A DNA stretch of 64,000 nt from Camarhynchus parvulus (GCF_901933205.1 NC_044582.1:17211820-17275819), one strand, 5' to 3'. Shown: positions 24,501-39,500, counted from the first letter of the stretch. Notes: generated by a model from the letters alone, not told the origin. Numbers and translations are program-made.

Positions 24501-27500
24501 GCTGAGCATCCAACAAGGCAAGCACAGAAGACCAAAGCCCAAGGAACCTAGTTTCATGTTCAGCACCTGCCCAAGTGGATGCTCTGCTGAAGGGAGCAGA
24601 TTTACCTGATCAATCTGATCAATACCACACCAGGAGTCTCACTGAACCTCAGGGAACTGGAATGTTCCCAGTTCCACGTGCCAACGTGTGTGAGATGACA
24701 GGAAATGACTCCTCCAGGGCTGCACACAGAGGTTTTTAACCCCAGGGTGCCCCTGAGCCCCCCGCAGGAGTGAGAGCAGCTGATGGAGCCAGCAGCACCT
24801 CCAGAGCACACCAGGGGTTTTAATCCCATCCCTGCTCTTCCCCTCGTGAATAATTTATCCTGTTCTGCTTTAAATGAATGACTGGCCTGAAAATCCTCTG
24901 GCAGCAGATGACTCAACTCCTCAGCTCTGCAGATAAAGACATCAGGTTGACAAAACCGTTTTATTTCAGTGACAGCAGCTGAGTGAGTTAAATCTGAGGT
25001 GCAATCTGAGGGGGTGTGGAGAGGGATAATGAGGTTTGTGTTTTAGTGAAAAAAGGAACATCTTACCTACAACCCTGAGCTCTGCACTCGAAGAGATGAC
25101 ACCATGCTTATTTTCAGCTATGCACTGGTATCTGCCAGAATCTGTCAGATTTAGATTTGATATTGTAAGTGCACCATTTTCAATTTGGATCCTTCCCTGA
25201 ATATTAAGAAAAATATCTTTATTGATGATATATTTCCTGTGAAAAATTTAAAATAAGTAAGGAATAGAAATAGGACAGCATAAATACAATGAACAGGTTA
25301 AATGCAAAAGCATAATCATGAGAACAGTTCTAAAAGAAGTGACGACTGCAGCATGGTACAGTAATGGTGATCAGATATGGAGACTGATGCAGTGCATGAA
25401 GTAATTCTTCAAATTTGCCCAATTGCACTGAGGTCTGGCAATCTCAAATGCCCTTTTATTTCTCCAGAAATACTGACAGAATCTACCAGCCCCCTCAGAC
25501 AGACCAGAGTATCCAAACTGTGCAGATGGCACTGGCATTTCACACTATTTAAGGGATTTCACATGTGCCACTTGCTAATGAGCTCTCTCTAACACTGCAG
25601 AAAAAATTCCAGCAGCCATTGAACCAAAAGCACAAACTGAAGTGCTTGGAGCCAGCTCAGCCTCTTAAGTACCTGGGACTCCTCACCTTGCTGATTTTGG
25701 AAAGCTCAATCACAGCAGGAAATGACTGATCTGAGTGGCAGAACTGGTGGCAAAAGGAACCAGGGAGAAAGACAAAACCAAAGGAGCAGCAGCTTTGGGG
25801 GAAACCAGAGACACAGAATGCACAAAACCCCAAACTGCCTGCCCAGAAGTGTTTTCTGAGGGCTGCTTTTGGGTCTGGCCCAAGCACAGGGTGAGTCCAG
25901 GATAGCTCAGCTCCTTCCCTGGCAGTCCTGAGTGCGAGGGACTCAGACAGACAGACAGACAGACAACAATCCCAAAGGGGGAAAAGCTGAGTGCGCACGT
26001 CCTGATCTCCTCTGCAGCATCCCAGGCTGCTGCTCTTAGGGAAGATGTGTTCATGAGTGGAACATGTTTGTGAAGGAGACCCAGCAGGAGGGATCAGTCA
26101 AGGAGCAGAGGACACCTGATCCCTGCACACACAGAACCCCTCTGCTCCTGCCAGGGCTGCTTCCCAAAGAGCTCCCTCACTGTTTCCAGAGCAGGTCACA
26201 GCCAAAAGGCTGGACAGCAACACCCCAAACTGGGGAAACAGGAGACTGAATGATCCCAAGGTATTTTTGTACTTCCTGAGGTAAAAGGAGCCCATTGCCT
26301 CAGTGACTCTGTATGACACAGCAGCAATGCTCTTAAATCTCCCAGAGGAGGCTCTGTGCTCCCTCATTTAACCTGTCCACAAAGCACCACCACTCCTTTC
26401 AGCCAGCAGGGACGTAAGAAATGCTTTCCAGTGCTCTGCTCATTTTTCAGAACCACCCAGTGAATCCACCTGAGCAGGCCCTTTCTCCCCCAAAATTCAG
26501 CGCTGAGCACAAGGCACTGGCCAAGGGCAGAAGTGCCTGCAGTTCACATTCCTGATAACCTGAAAAGGGGCTGCGTTCCAAAACAGTGAGACTTAAAATC
26601 AATAAATAAGGGGCATCAGATCCTGTTCTGCATTTCTGACCTTTCCCCTTCCAAGTTCGACTCCTCTGTTATCAACTGCATTACTTTCAATTAATTTACT
26701 GTGGCAACTGCATTAAAGCAAATATCTATGTCATGTTGCTGTTTGCATTCCATTCTTCGCAACAAGAAGTGGTAAACCCTTGAATCTTCAGGACTTTTGT
26801 AAAGAAGTTGGAAAATATTTTCCTACTACCTTTAATGAAATGCCAGCTGCAAATATAGTAAAATAATTCAAGCTCTCCATCCCTTATTTATAAGATTATT
26901 AAACCTCCTTCTCCAGTCATTCCTTTCATGTTTCTTTCTGTGGTTCTATTGGTTTTCAATCTGCTTTTAGCTGGAATATTTCTGTACAACATAATTTGTC
27001 TTTGCAGCTATTGAGGCTTCATCAGGATGCTCTCAAAAAATACAAACCCAGTACCAAAACTTCTCTTGACTAATACCAGGAAACTCTGGATGGATGGATA
27101 TTGGTAATTTTACACAGCACCACATTTTCCCAACAGAATGTTACCTCTATTGCCAGCTGCTCTCCGTTCTTCAGCCACCTGTAGGAGGGTTTGGGTTTCC
27201 CACTGGCTCTGCAGTCCCAGTACAAGGTGTCCTCCACAGCAACTTCCATATCCTGTATGGGCTGCACCCAGTGAGGCTTTGCTGCAGGGGAAACACACAA
27301 CAAACACCCTGCAAACACAAGTTACTGCTCCAGATCACAACCAGAGCGTTAATGGGCACAGAACTCATCCATTTTCTGCTCATCCGTACCAACACAGCTT
27401 CCCACTGGTTCTGCTCCGAGCCCCCTGATGAAATAAATCACTTATTATTCCTCTTATACATTTTTATTATGAGCACTAAGCCAGAAGAACACTGAGAGTA

Positions 27501-30500
27501 CAGATCACTGAAGCTGGACTGGTGAAACCAATATTAAAATCACAAATGATTAAACAACATCATTTTGCAATCGAGGCAAATGTAAGAGAAAGATGTGGCT
27601 AAATCATCAAATTAATGCTGAAGAGAATCCTTTAAGTCTTAAAAAAAATAATGGTATGTCAGCCTTAGTGCTAAATACCATTTAAATTGCTTTCTAATGC
27701 AAGGCAGCACTTAACTAGATGAAAACATGGATATATGAGATTGTTTTTGAAAGCAGAAGTCTTGGCACAGAATTTGGGTAATGCAAACCAGTAGAATAAA
27801 GTCCATAAAAATCACTATTTTTTTAAGCCAAAATTTGAAGCAATAATACCAGACATCCTTCAGAATTACCCAAAATGCAGTTAAAACTGTGAAGATATTT
27901 AAGACATCCATTACAGCTTTCACAGGAAGTAGAAAGCTCACTTGGCAAATAAACATCAGTGCATGAAAGACAACAGTAATTTATTTTTATTCCTTTAGTG
28001 CTGCTTCACACATCAGTTCAACACTATCTTATAGGTGATTTGTGAATTTTCTTTGAATTTATTCAATTTACTAGAAGGTTTATCATCTCAGCCTATGCTA
28101 TTTCTCAAAGAAAAGATAAATTCTGGACATGGCCAATGCAAAAGACCAGATGGAAAGAGCAGGATGAAACTTGGCTGCAAACATTTAGCTAGAATTTTCC
28201 AGCGTCAATTTGCCTCTCTTAAGTCAATAATGCAGGAAAATCTCCTACCACCCTCACGTGAAAACAGCAGGGAGAAAACAAGTCCCTGGTGATGCAGGAA
28301 AACATTGTTTACTACATGAGTTTAGGAAGGACAGAAGGTCAGATTAATTCCCATGGAACTTCCCACTACAATGGAGCTCAGCAGCAATTAACTCAGGCCA
28401 GGGAAATTAAAGATTTGCCCGTGGGCACGAGGGAAGTGGGCAGAGCTGAGAGCCAGGTCTGGGCCAGGGCCGGCACTAATTCCATTTTAAAAGATTCCTT
28501 ATTTCCCAGCATGGAATTTTCCTCTCAATCCCAGGCTCTGCAATGCAGTGAAAAGACCTCAACACGACCATGTATGGCAGCAGGCTTTTATGATAATGAT
28601 GATTAATCTATTTATGATTTATGTGCCCATATTTAGGGTTAACTTCTTACAGAAGAAATTCCTAAAATGTATTCCCTGAGGTTTGAACTACTAATAAATA
28701 CCATACTATATACTATATATACTAATATGCTGTATTAGTATATAGTAGTATATTGTATAGTATTTGATAAATGCTACATCTATATAGTATTACATATTAT
28801 ATACATATATACATTATATACATATTATATATATATTATATACATATATATGTATATATAAATATATATAGTATTTATCAAATATAGATACAGTATATAA
28901 TACTATACCTATATTGATAAATACTATATATATATATTTATCATACATATAAATATATGATAAATACTATAATAATTTGCTGACAGTGAAACCCTCTGAA
29001 TATTACTTTTTTTTTTTAATATCCACATGAGGATTAACACCTTTCACCGATTTGGGGATAATTTACTTTTTGCACCCTCTTTATCAAGGTCAGCTGCCAA
29101 AGACAGGATGATTCTTGTGTCACATGGATGTACAATTTCATTTAACTGGGGTTAAATCCTCAAAGTCCATGTTACAACACTGGAGTTCCAGCCAGCCCTT
29201 GCTTCATCCCACATTGTCACTGGGAGGATTTGCCCCACATGTGTCAAGGGAATGACAGCTCAGGGCTCCATGTAGTGAACAGCTTGCACACCTAAACATT
29301 TATGCAACATTCAGCAGTGCTTGAATTACTGATGGACCCACACATGTGGAATATTTAACATCTGCTGCCCATCTCCACTTGAAAGTAGGTTAAATATAAA
29401 CTATTTTTCAAGTCAAAAGATCTTGGATTCAATTCTACCAATTAAAAAATCGTTGTCTATCTAATCTTGGTTTTAGGACTGTGTGTCAGGCAGTCTCCAT
29501 GGGAGGGTTTCCCAAGTTCCCACACAACAGAATAAATCAGAAATGCACAGAGCAGCTTCCCAAGGCACAGGGTGAGAAATTCCTGCTGCTTGTCTGTGCT
29601 GATGGAGACTCCAGTGATTTCCTGGAGGAAGGCTCTTTTTTCTCTTCCAATTCCTGATGGAGGAGGTGAGCAGGAAGGAAAGCACCATTTTCAATCTGTC
29701 TTCGAAAGAGAACAATTCCACCAACCAGCTCAAAATTGAAAAGGCAGCTCAAGAGGGGCAATTCCAGCTGGGAATACTCTGACTCCTGGCCAGAATAAAG
29801 GTGCTTCATGTGCAGAAATAAAGTCAGGTATCAGCAGCTCTGAAACCTTCCCAAAACAGGAGCAGGACTTGCCAAGCCCAGCTCTGCCCCTTTTTGTTGA
29901 GCTCTGCCTGAGGACATGTGAAGGACTCTGAATAAACAGTTTTATTCCTCTCAAGGTTTAGCAGATTTTACTGCCCTGAAGATCTGATTCCACCATCACT
30001 GCCACATCTGTGCTCCTGAAGGAAGACTTGCTAACAAAGCCTCATTTTCTCTTGGGATTTGTGAATTATTTGTGAATTAACCATGCACAGTGCACCACAA
30101 CACGTATTTTTATGCATTATTTCCTTCAGAGTGAGAGAATCCAACAAAAATCTGGTTTTAATTCTATAGGAATGGAGTGAAGGGAAGGAATCTCCTGGAA
30201 CTACTGCAGAGTTATTGTGAAATCTGGATTTTCCTGAGGAGAGAAAAGGAGTCCTTTTTTCCTAAAGCAAGGAATAGGCAGGCAGCACATCCTTGCTGAG
30301 ATTTAAAAAAAAAATAGACATTGTCCTGTAAGCTGAGAGGTTGGAAGTCAATTTTAAAGGAGTTCACAGTGCAGGGTTTGAGGCTGTGACAGGAATCTGT
30401 ATTTTGGGATGATATTAAGAATTCTTGGGAACTTGCTGTGCAATCTTCATGAAAGATTCATCTGGAGCTCCCCCAGGACGAAATGCTTGTAGGTAAAGTG

Positions 30501-33500
30501 ATTTTCTGAAGCAGGTTAGCCGTCAGCTCCATGGCCAGTCACTTGGAAAAGCACCAGCCTAGATTTTGCTTCAGTTGTTTTAGCCTAAAATATTCCTTGC
30601 AGTGCTCGTGGTCCCAGAGGCAAGGAGAGAACAAGTGTGTAACTTCATAAAGAGCATCCCAGGGAGAGACATCTCATCTTTTCTGGTGGTTATGATGACC
30701 CAGCCAGTTAAGCCTGCAGGAAACAACTGTTGCTCCATTACACTCCAGGCCTCCCCTGTAGGCCAAAAGGGAGGGAAGAACCATTTTTTCAGATTTTACA
30801 AATCCTTTGTGGTGTCCTGGGGGTTGATGTGAAGGAAGACAGACTGTAGGGATGCTTTTGGCTGAAGAAGTGACACTTTCCAGAGGCTGGGCTGGGATTT
30901 GTGAATTATTTGTGGGCTAACCACGCACAGTGCATCACAACACGTATTTTTATGTATTACCTCCTTCAGAGCGAGAGAATCCGACAAAAATCTGGTTTTA
31001 ATTCTGTAGGAGCGAAGGGAAGGCAGAACTTCAGGGCCCTGACTCCTGCAGGGAGCCAAAGCCCCTGGGGAGCTCCTCCAGAACAGGGATTCACACAAAA
31101 TGTTCCCTTCTTACACTTGCACTTTGACATTTCCACCAGGAAAGCTGGGCTGGAAATCTCTGAAACACCTCTGGGGAGCTCAGCAGCTGGGCAGGAAAAT
31201 CAGAGCACAAAGAACTTCCCAGAGCAGAAGAAGGGAAGCTGTGAATCAAACAGGGGGAAAACCCACCCCAAAAGTGTAACCTGCAGCTTTCCTGTCTTCA
31301 AGCCAGGCTCTGACACTCCCACTGATGCCTGCAGCAGGGATGAACTCTTATTCCACCTCCAAACTCAAAGGACTTCAAGCACAAATCACTTTTGTTCTGC
31401 TGAACCAGCTGGGCCTGGAGAAGCAGCTGAGACATCTCTGAAAATTTCATTTTTTGGCTCCCATTGGAAAATAAGAATGCCCTCAAGCAACAGGTAATTC
31501 CAAATCACTCGGAAAAGCTTTAGTATGTAAAAGAAGAAAAACTATTTGTCTGGGCAGCAAGGAAATTGTATTATTAGACAGCATTACAATTAAACTCTAG
31601 ATGATCAAACTCAGCAACTCTTTGATATTATTCAGTCATTTGTAACTTTGCTGTCAATGTTTTGAAGACATGCCAAGCACAAGACTATCAGATAAAACCT
31701 TTAAACAGAGATATTCTTCCACATACACAAATAACAGTTTCAGTTTAGTTTTGCTGATAGATTATTTAAAAAAAAACCAACCCAAATATACCAATATTTC
31801 TTAACACACTAAAAAAATGAGGTAGATTCTACTGATTCCTGGGAGATTTTGTCTGTGTTACCACAGACCAGCACTGCAGAGCAAAAGGAGAACAGCAGCA
31901 GAATTTCTTTCTCCCTGTCAAACATTTTACCTTGGTGCTGCCAAGCAGGACTGCTGGTATATCAGCATGGGCTAATTAAGAATATATTTCCTTCAATTAT
32001 ACCTTAAATTAATTGCTGTACATATCTTTACCGTGCTTCATGTTTAACTGCATCCTAAAAGACAAAAATACAATTGTTTCATCTCCTCTCATTTTTCTCT
32101 GACGTGAAACACCTCTGTGGATTCTTTTTTTTTTTCCCCTGTTATCTCTTTATGGGAAGCTAAAAGTGATGACAAACGAACAGGCTAATAAAGGGAAAGC
32201 AAATTATTTAAATCTTCAGGTTCTACATTCAATCTAAGTTGGATAATCTTCTCCTATTTTTAGCACAATCTGAGCTCTCCTGAGTAGAAAACTGGCATTT
32301 AACAAATGTTGGAACTGTAAAAGGGACAAAAAACTGAACATTTGATGTCAGGCTTTTCTTGATAAAATCCTTCAGGAGAGAAAAGGAAGATTAATAGTCT
32401 GTGAGTGTTGTAATGAACCCAGAATATCTGGTTTAGAATATCTATTTTAATTATCAACTCCAACTATGGGTGGAGAGCTATATTTAAAACACACCATAAT
32501 TATAATAAAACAGACTCATTTCATTTCTTTCAGGAGTTACAGAAGTGACAGATTTATAGGAATTCTTGGGAAACTGACTATGGACAGGAGTGAAGTTGTT
32601 CAAGGACTTTGTGGCTTCAAGGCTGTAATTCATTATTGGATGAAAAAGGAAGGCTTTTAACCAAACTGTTTATGAACTGGAAAACCTGATTTTTAGATTT
32701 TAAACTTCGCAGTTTCAGCTCATAAAACAAATCAGAATAGGAGTGTTTCACTTTGCACCAGAGCAATGAATGTTTCAAGCTTTGGTTTAGGACCAGCTTT
32801 ATGTTACGTTTCAAAGAATCCTTAAAGTTTGCAAAGAAAGAAAAACCTATTTTTCAGGCACATGAATGATTTTTATCAATATTTTTTCTGCCTAAAGATT
32901 TCTTTTTCATATTATTTCACCATGACAACTTGCAAAACATTAAACCGAATCCTTCTCATACTGACTTTTTTTTTGGGTCAGGCAGAAATATGCTTTGTTC
33001 TGCCCAGAGGAAAATGAATGTTGTCACTATTGAAATAAAAAGGCATTTGTACTTTTGTAATGTTTGTATTTTTCTATGTTTGATAAGCAGACACGCCTTA
33101 AACTTCTGAATGTTCTAACAGCAGCCACCATTCCCTAAAAACAGCAGATTTGTGGATTTTTGACAGCACTGGTACTTTCTGGCAGATGGGTGATTTTTTA
33201 CTCCATGTCTTCAGCTTATTGTATTAGTTTCCCCCAAATCCTCATCTGCTTTTAGAACAACTTCCTTAAATATTGATATTTTATTGGAAGGCTGAGTGGG
33301 ATGTGGTTATTATTACATTTCTGGGCTTTGGCACCAGATGAGGTGGCAACCCATCAGAAGACATTATCTTCAGTTATAAAACTTTGAATTATCAAGAGAA
33401 GTTATAAATGCTCTCATCCCGAATCCAGGCTTGTTGGAATTCTAACTGCAACAACAAAGCAAGCACCAAAATAAGAAAGATTACTTAAATCTATTTAATT

Positions 33501-36500
33501 CTGCAGAATGGGTTCCATGAAGCAGAACAAATGAAATGAAACAGTTGGAGTGCCATTACTGCCATTACAGCTCTCATTATTCTTCTTAAGATAAACATCC
33601 ATATCAGGGATGGCTCCTAACATGGGCAGCCACTCCTCCTGGAATATGAGGGTTCAAATCCCTGTTTGGATTTGCACTGAAAACGTTCACAATGAACGCT
33701 GTTCATTGTGAATTCCATTGTTACAGAACTGCAGCTGAGTTGCTTTTGTTCATGAGCAACATCCTTTATTTCAGCTCTGTGGGCTTTTAATGAGCAAAGA
33801 AGAATCTGGGCAGCAGGGCAGGAACCCCAGGAATGGCACTGCTGGAATTACAAGGACTGATGAACAAATCCACTCTATTTTATATCTAATTTCTCTATCT
33901 ACTTTTTATCTATTCTAATTTATATCTAATTTACAGTGATGCATCTCACAACTGCCCCCACTTGACACTGCCATAGGAATGTTGAGGCAAAATGATGTAC
34001 AAACCCCAACTCTGCAACTTTCAAGCGAAAAATAAGGTCACTTAATAAAAACTTTTAAATTTTATTTAAAAATAAAATGCACAGTGCCAAGTTTGGCATG
34101 GCAGAGGACACTGGCAGGTGAAGCAGCTTGGATTTGTTGCCCTGTGTCAATCACAGGATTTCTCAAGAAGTCATAATTACAATCAGTGCATGGAAAATTT
34201 GCGCTGCTTCAAGTCCCCTGCCCAACCTGACCTTGAACATTTCCAACAACGGGGCCTTATTCAGTGTAAAGATTAATTTGGAAGCTGGCAAGGAGAGAAA
34301 TTTTCCTTCCTCCTTATAAAATCTATTGTGCCTTAAAGTAAAATCTTCAAGGACCAAAATGTGTGTGCTGTACCAGCCAGCTGCTCCCCATGGAGAGGCA
34401 GTGAAGAACTTGCTCCCAGCTGCAGAGGAGCTGTGCTCTGTGCCTTTATCCAACTCTAAACCCATCCCCTTGCTCAAATATTCCTCCATGAGGGAAACAT
34501 TCCAAGGCAGAGTCAGAATCACTGTTTAAATTGCCATTGAAGTAAGGAAAATTATATTTGCTGAGATCTGGCTTTAACAAAAATTGTCAATTACCACTTT
34601 GTTGCAAATCACTCTGGCTTTACACCACCACCAGTGTGCTTTGCTGATACTCATTTCACTCTATAGCCTCAAATGCACAAGAGACTGCTTTTTTTCCAGC
34701 TATAAAATTTCATATTATTTCATTTCCTATACTGGATTATATCCTCCCATTTATTTACTCATTTTAAAATAAAATTGGCTGTTTTGAAAGCACAGGATTG
34801 AGAATATCCATCAGTAATCTTTTCACAAAGCAAGACAAAATTTGTACTTCTCATAAATGGGAGGCCTAAATGATCCCCCAAATAAATCCAATTGACTGAA
34901 AATTGAAGGTTTCACCAATAGACCGAGAAGAAATGTTCTAAAAAAAAAAAGTCTTTCCATCAGAGAAAAAAACCAAGCACAAGCACACTCTGCTTTATTC
35001 TCAGCAATCCCTGAGCTTTTAAGCCATTTCTTAGAGACCTTACCAAGAAACTGCTGCAGAAATTCTCACTTTCTGGAAGCACTTAAAATGCCATGGATTT
35101 TTAAGCCCAAATGCCCAATGGAACTGCAGAAAGTGGAAATTCCAGAATACCCCAGAGCAGTTTGTGTTTCATGAGTAAAGAAAGGAGGGAGAGAGGCAGA
35201 CCAGAGGTTTCCTACCATAGTAAGTGAGACGTCCTCTTGCAATGTTTTTGCCCCTGGAGTTTTCAGTAATGCATTCATAGAGCCCTGCATCCTCCTGCTG
35301 GAAATTAGGGATTTCAATCATGCCATTGGATTTCCTCAGCTTTATTTTACTTGGAAACGGCAGCCCGTCAGTTCTTCTCCAGTTAATCTGAGGCACGGGG
35401 CTAAAGAGAGAGTAATGAGATTTTAAACAGTTTTGCATAAAGTCCTTGATTGTCATAATGAGATACTTAAAGCAAACTAAATTCAGCAGTGACTTGCAGG
35501 CTGTGTTAAATGCAGTAACCACACTGTACATGACAGATGGTCAGACACTCAGGCACCTGATTTGCATTCCCTGCTGATTCCTACGCTGCATTTGTGGCCC
35601 CAAATTTGTCAGGAATAACTCTGTGAATGCCCAATAATTGCAACATTTCTTGTAAATCAGCACTGGCCTCCCCAGAGGATGGGTGAGATTTACCAGTGGC
35701 TTCCACAGAGGAAGAATCCAGGCAAATCTTTTGGAATTGCCATCCTCCAGCAGCCTTTAATTCTCTGATTTGCAAACCTCCCCTCCCCTCTCCAGGGAGC
35801 CAAAGCAACAGTGTGTGATCAAGTTATCAATCTGACGCGGGCACCTGACAAACTGCCTGCAAACAAACCCACACTGGTAAATAAATACAGTTACAGAAAC
35901 ACAAATGCATTCTCAGATCATCTGTGAAAGACAAAAGGTATCAGCTGCGAGTGAAGCATCATTCAGAGCAGAAATGCACTTCAATCTTTATTTTGGCCAT
36001 AAAGAAAGAACAATATTATGAAAGCATCAAGTACATTTAAGGGGAAAATTCAGACAACATTCTCACAGGCTTCAGCACCATCTCCTTGCACAAAGAAAAG
36101 AGACTTAGCTCAAAGGTCATATGCAAAACCACAGAGAATCTACTCAAGTTAATTTGAAGTGAAATGTAAATTCCTGTGCTGCCAACATACACATCTTAAT
36201 TCTAAACAAAATCAAAATACACTCCAAGAGTCTTTGCCCTCTCATTTCAAGGCAGGAGCTGTGATGACCAAAATCAGGGCAACACCAGAGCCCCACAGCT
36301 CTTGTGCAGGTGACCCCAAAGGTGCTTCAACTTTCAGTGAAGATGAACACTTACTTTCCCAGTGCAAAGCACTCCAGCTTCACAGTGGAGCCTTTGGCTG
36401 CTGCCAGGGTCTCAGGGAACTGAACTTCTATTTTGGGCTCGTATTCCCCCATCACACCTGTGCGAGACAATTGAGAAGGTCAAATTTTCAAGGTGATTTT

Positions 36501-39500
36501 CAAAAGGGTTTTCTTTCTCTCTCTTGCAATTCAAGATCATTTCTCTGATTATCTGCTTATAAAGGGAAGCACAGTGATAGAAGGGACAGAGGATTGGATG
36601 GTGAAAGTGCCAACTCTCCAATGACACTGGACAAACCAACAGTCCATCAAATGTGTCCTCCTCCATAAAAGAATGCAAAACAACGAGTTACTTACAGAAA
36701 GTGTATGAGAAAGTTTGTTACAAGAATGTAAACATCAGAAGGCTTAGAAAATCTTAAAAAACCAGGGCAACAATGGACTGCTTGTTTGAACAGTGTGGTT
36801 GGAGAGGTGGCAATTTCATCCTGCAATCCACGGTCACTTATGAAACTCTATAAATACTGAGGTCCAGAAATAAATGCCCTTTTTTGCCTTGGACATCTGA
36901 TCATTCCATGTTGTAGCCATTGCATTTTCCGAAAAATCCTTTCCTTAGGATTTTTCCTCTTGAGAAGCTGAGAGGCCTCAGGAACCAAACGTAAACAATG
37001 GTTATCTGCTGCTGTGGAATGCAACAGGTGCATCTGTGATTGGTCTCATGTGGTTGTTTCTAATTAATGGCCAATCACAGTCCAGCTGGCTTGGACTCTC
37101 TGTCTGAGCCACAAGCCTTTGTTATCATTCCTTCTTTTTCTATTCTTAGCTAGCCTTATGATGAAATAATTTCTTCTATTCTTTTTAGTATAGTTTTAAT
37201 ATAATATATATGACAAAATACCACATCAAGCCTTCTGAAACATGGAGTCAGATCCTCATCTCCTCCCTCATCCTGGGACCCCTGTGAACGCGGTCACACC
37301 GTGTGTCCCTGGCAGCTGTTCCGTTCGGTTCCGTACCGTCCGTGCGCAGCACCAGCGGCGTGGGGGAGCCCAGCACGGGGCTCCTGCTGGCCCTGCTGGT
37401 CACCACACAGCTGTAGTTGCCCACGTCGGAGGGCTCCACCTTGGCGATGTACAGGTGCCCTGTCTCCTGGGACACGAAGCGCCGGCTGTCCTCCTGCACG
37501 AACGAGGGGTACTCGTTGAAGATCCAGGCGAACGACAGGTCTGGGTGGGGAAAAACAACACAAGCAGAGGTGTTTGGTAGGATTTTTCCATGTTTTTTCC
37601 CTTCAAAGATCACTTTACTGCTGTATTTGACAGCACTGCTGTGGCATTCACATTCTCTGAAAAATCCCTTCGCCCAGGATTTTTCTCCTGGAAAGCTGAG
37701 AAGCCTCAGAGAAAATGAAAACAATAATTATCTCATTTGCTTCTCCTGTGTTTTGCTGCTTTGGAATGTGTTTGGAGATTGTTTACCACAGGTGATTGTT
37801 TCATTGGTTTCATGTTCATGTTTTGACTCAATGGCCAATTGAGGCCAAGCTGTGTCAGGACTCTGGAAAGAGTCCCAAGTTTTCATTATTATCTTTTTAG
37901 CATTCAGTAAGTATCCTTTCTGTATTCTTTAGTATAGTTTAGTATAGTATTCTTTAATATATTCTAGTATAAAAATAATAAATTAGCCTTCTGAGAACAT
38001 GGAGTCAGATTCATCATTCCTTCCTGCCATGGGGATCCCTGCAAATACAATGCACTGCATTATTTACAGTACTGTACTGTGTAACAAACAGCCAACGACT
38101 AAGAAAAATACACTTTAAGAAGTACCAGAAACCAGCAAAACCCCCAATTTTTTTTCACCATCTCTACGGTGGGGAAAAACACACATGCAAAGGTGTTTGA
38201 TAGGATTTTTCCACCTTTTTTCCCTTCAAAGACAACTTTACTGCTATATTTGACATCACTGCATTATTTACAGTACTGTACTGTGTAACAAACAGAGCCA
38301 GTGACAGAGAAAAATACATTTTAAAAAGTACCAGAAACTAGCAAAACCCCCCATTTTTTTCTCACCATCTCCTTCAGCAGAAGAAAAAAAAAAGGCAAAA
38401 GAAATCCAGAATATTAGCCGGTTTGTTTAAATCTCCTTCTTTTTTTTTTTTTTTTGAAATTTAGTATGCACAGAAATAGGAACAGACAGCAAAATGAGAG
38501 CAAACTTTGCTAAAATGGAAAGATTATTCATTCAGTAGCTACTTAACTGCTCAGCCAGATGATTAGCAGGTAGAAACAAGATAGCAGTATCCACGTGATA
38601 AGGATGTCAGAAGAAGCCTAAATTCCCAGTAGGGCTCATCACAGAGCAAAACTATTTTTTTCATACAAAAATCTATAAAAAACTCCATTAAAAACACTGT
38701 GATGTGGCAAAGTAGCCCTCCCTACCACTCATTATGATTATCTGAAAGGGAAAAAAAACAAACCCACACCTCGAAAGAGAAACCAAGAGATTTGGCAAAA
38801 AAATCCACTGAATTTGTTTTGTTTCCTGAGCATCACTCTGAGCCTTGTGTGGCCAATTTTAATTGGCAAAAGCCCCTTCCTGTGCCAGGCCACGTGTTTG
38901 TCTCATTCATTTCCTGCAGGATCAAAGGAAAATAAATTTTTAATGGTGTTCTAGGCAAGGAATAATTTTTTTCACCCACGTGGCAGTTACACAAAGATTA
39001 CAGCTTCTGGAAGTGCTAATTAGCGATGATTGCAGCCTGATTGACCTTTCTTGTGTTGCAGTGTCTGCAGCACTGGCACTGCCCCCACAAGATGGAGATC
39101 AGCCCCTCCTGCACAGCTTTAATTTGAGGGTGCACAAATTTGGGTGCACCATGAAACGAAAAGGTGACACAACCTGAGCCCTCAACCCCTCCCCAGGCTG
39201 CCAAAGCCAACAGGACAATTTAACACAAGGTAAGACTGTGCAGGTTAAAAAAAACCCACTCAATAAACGAAATTATTAAGATATTTATAGGCTGCCTAAT
39301 GCAGAAAAGGCATCAAATGAAATGGCTGATCATTAACCTGCGTTTAATTTTCTTCTATCAATATTTAAACCTCTTCCATTACGATAATTTTGCAGCAGCG
39401 GCCTGGGCCGACCATTAACAGGCTCAGGAGTTAAACTTCTGTCATATTTAGAAATATTAGCAATAAATATAAATATAAATAAATAATTAATAAATAAATA

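Larger units (their letters stand above)
27282..35215 (-). other. Intron between Ig3 and Ig4
   Basis: Intron of 7,934 bp. It contains an AT-only palindrome-rich block (28690-28975) and two copies of a segment of about 135 bp (30054-30188 and 30894-31023). No exon-like segment is supported. Confidence 0.8.
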
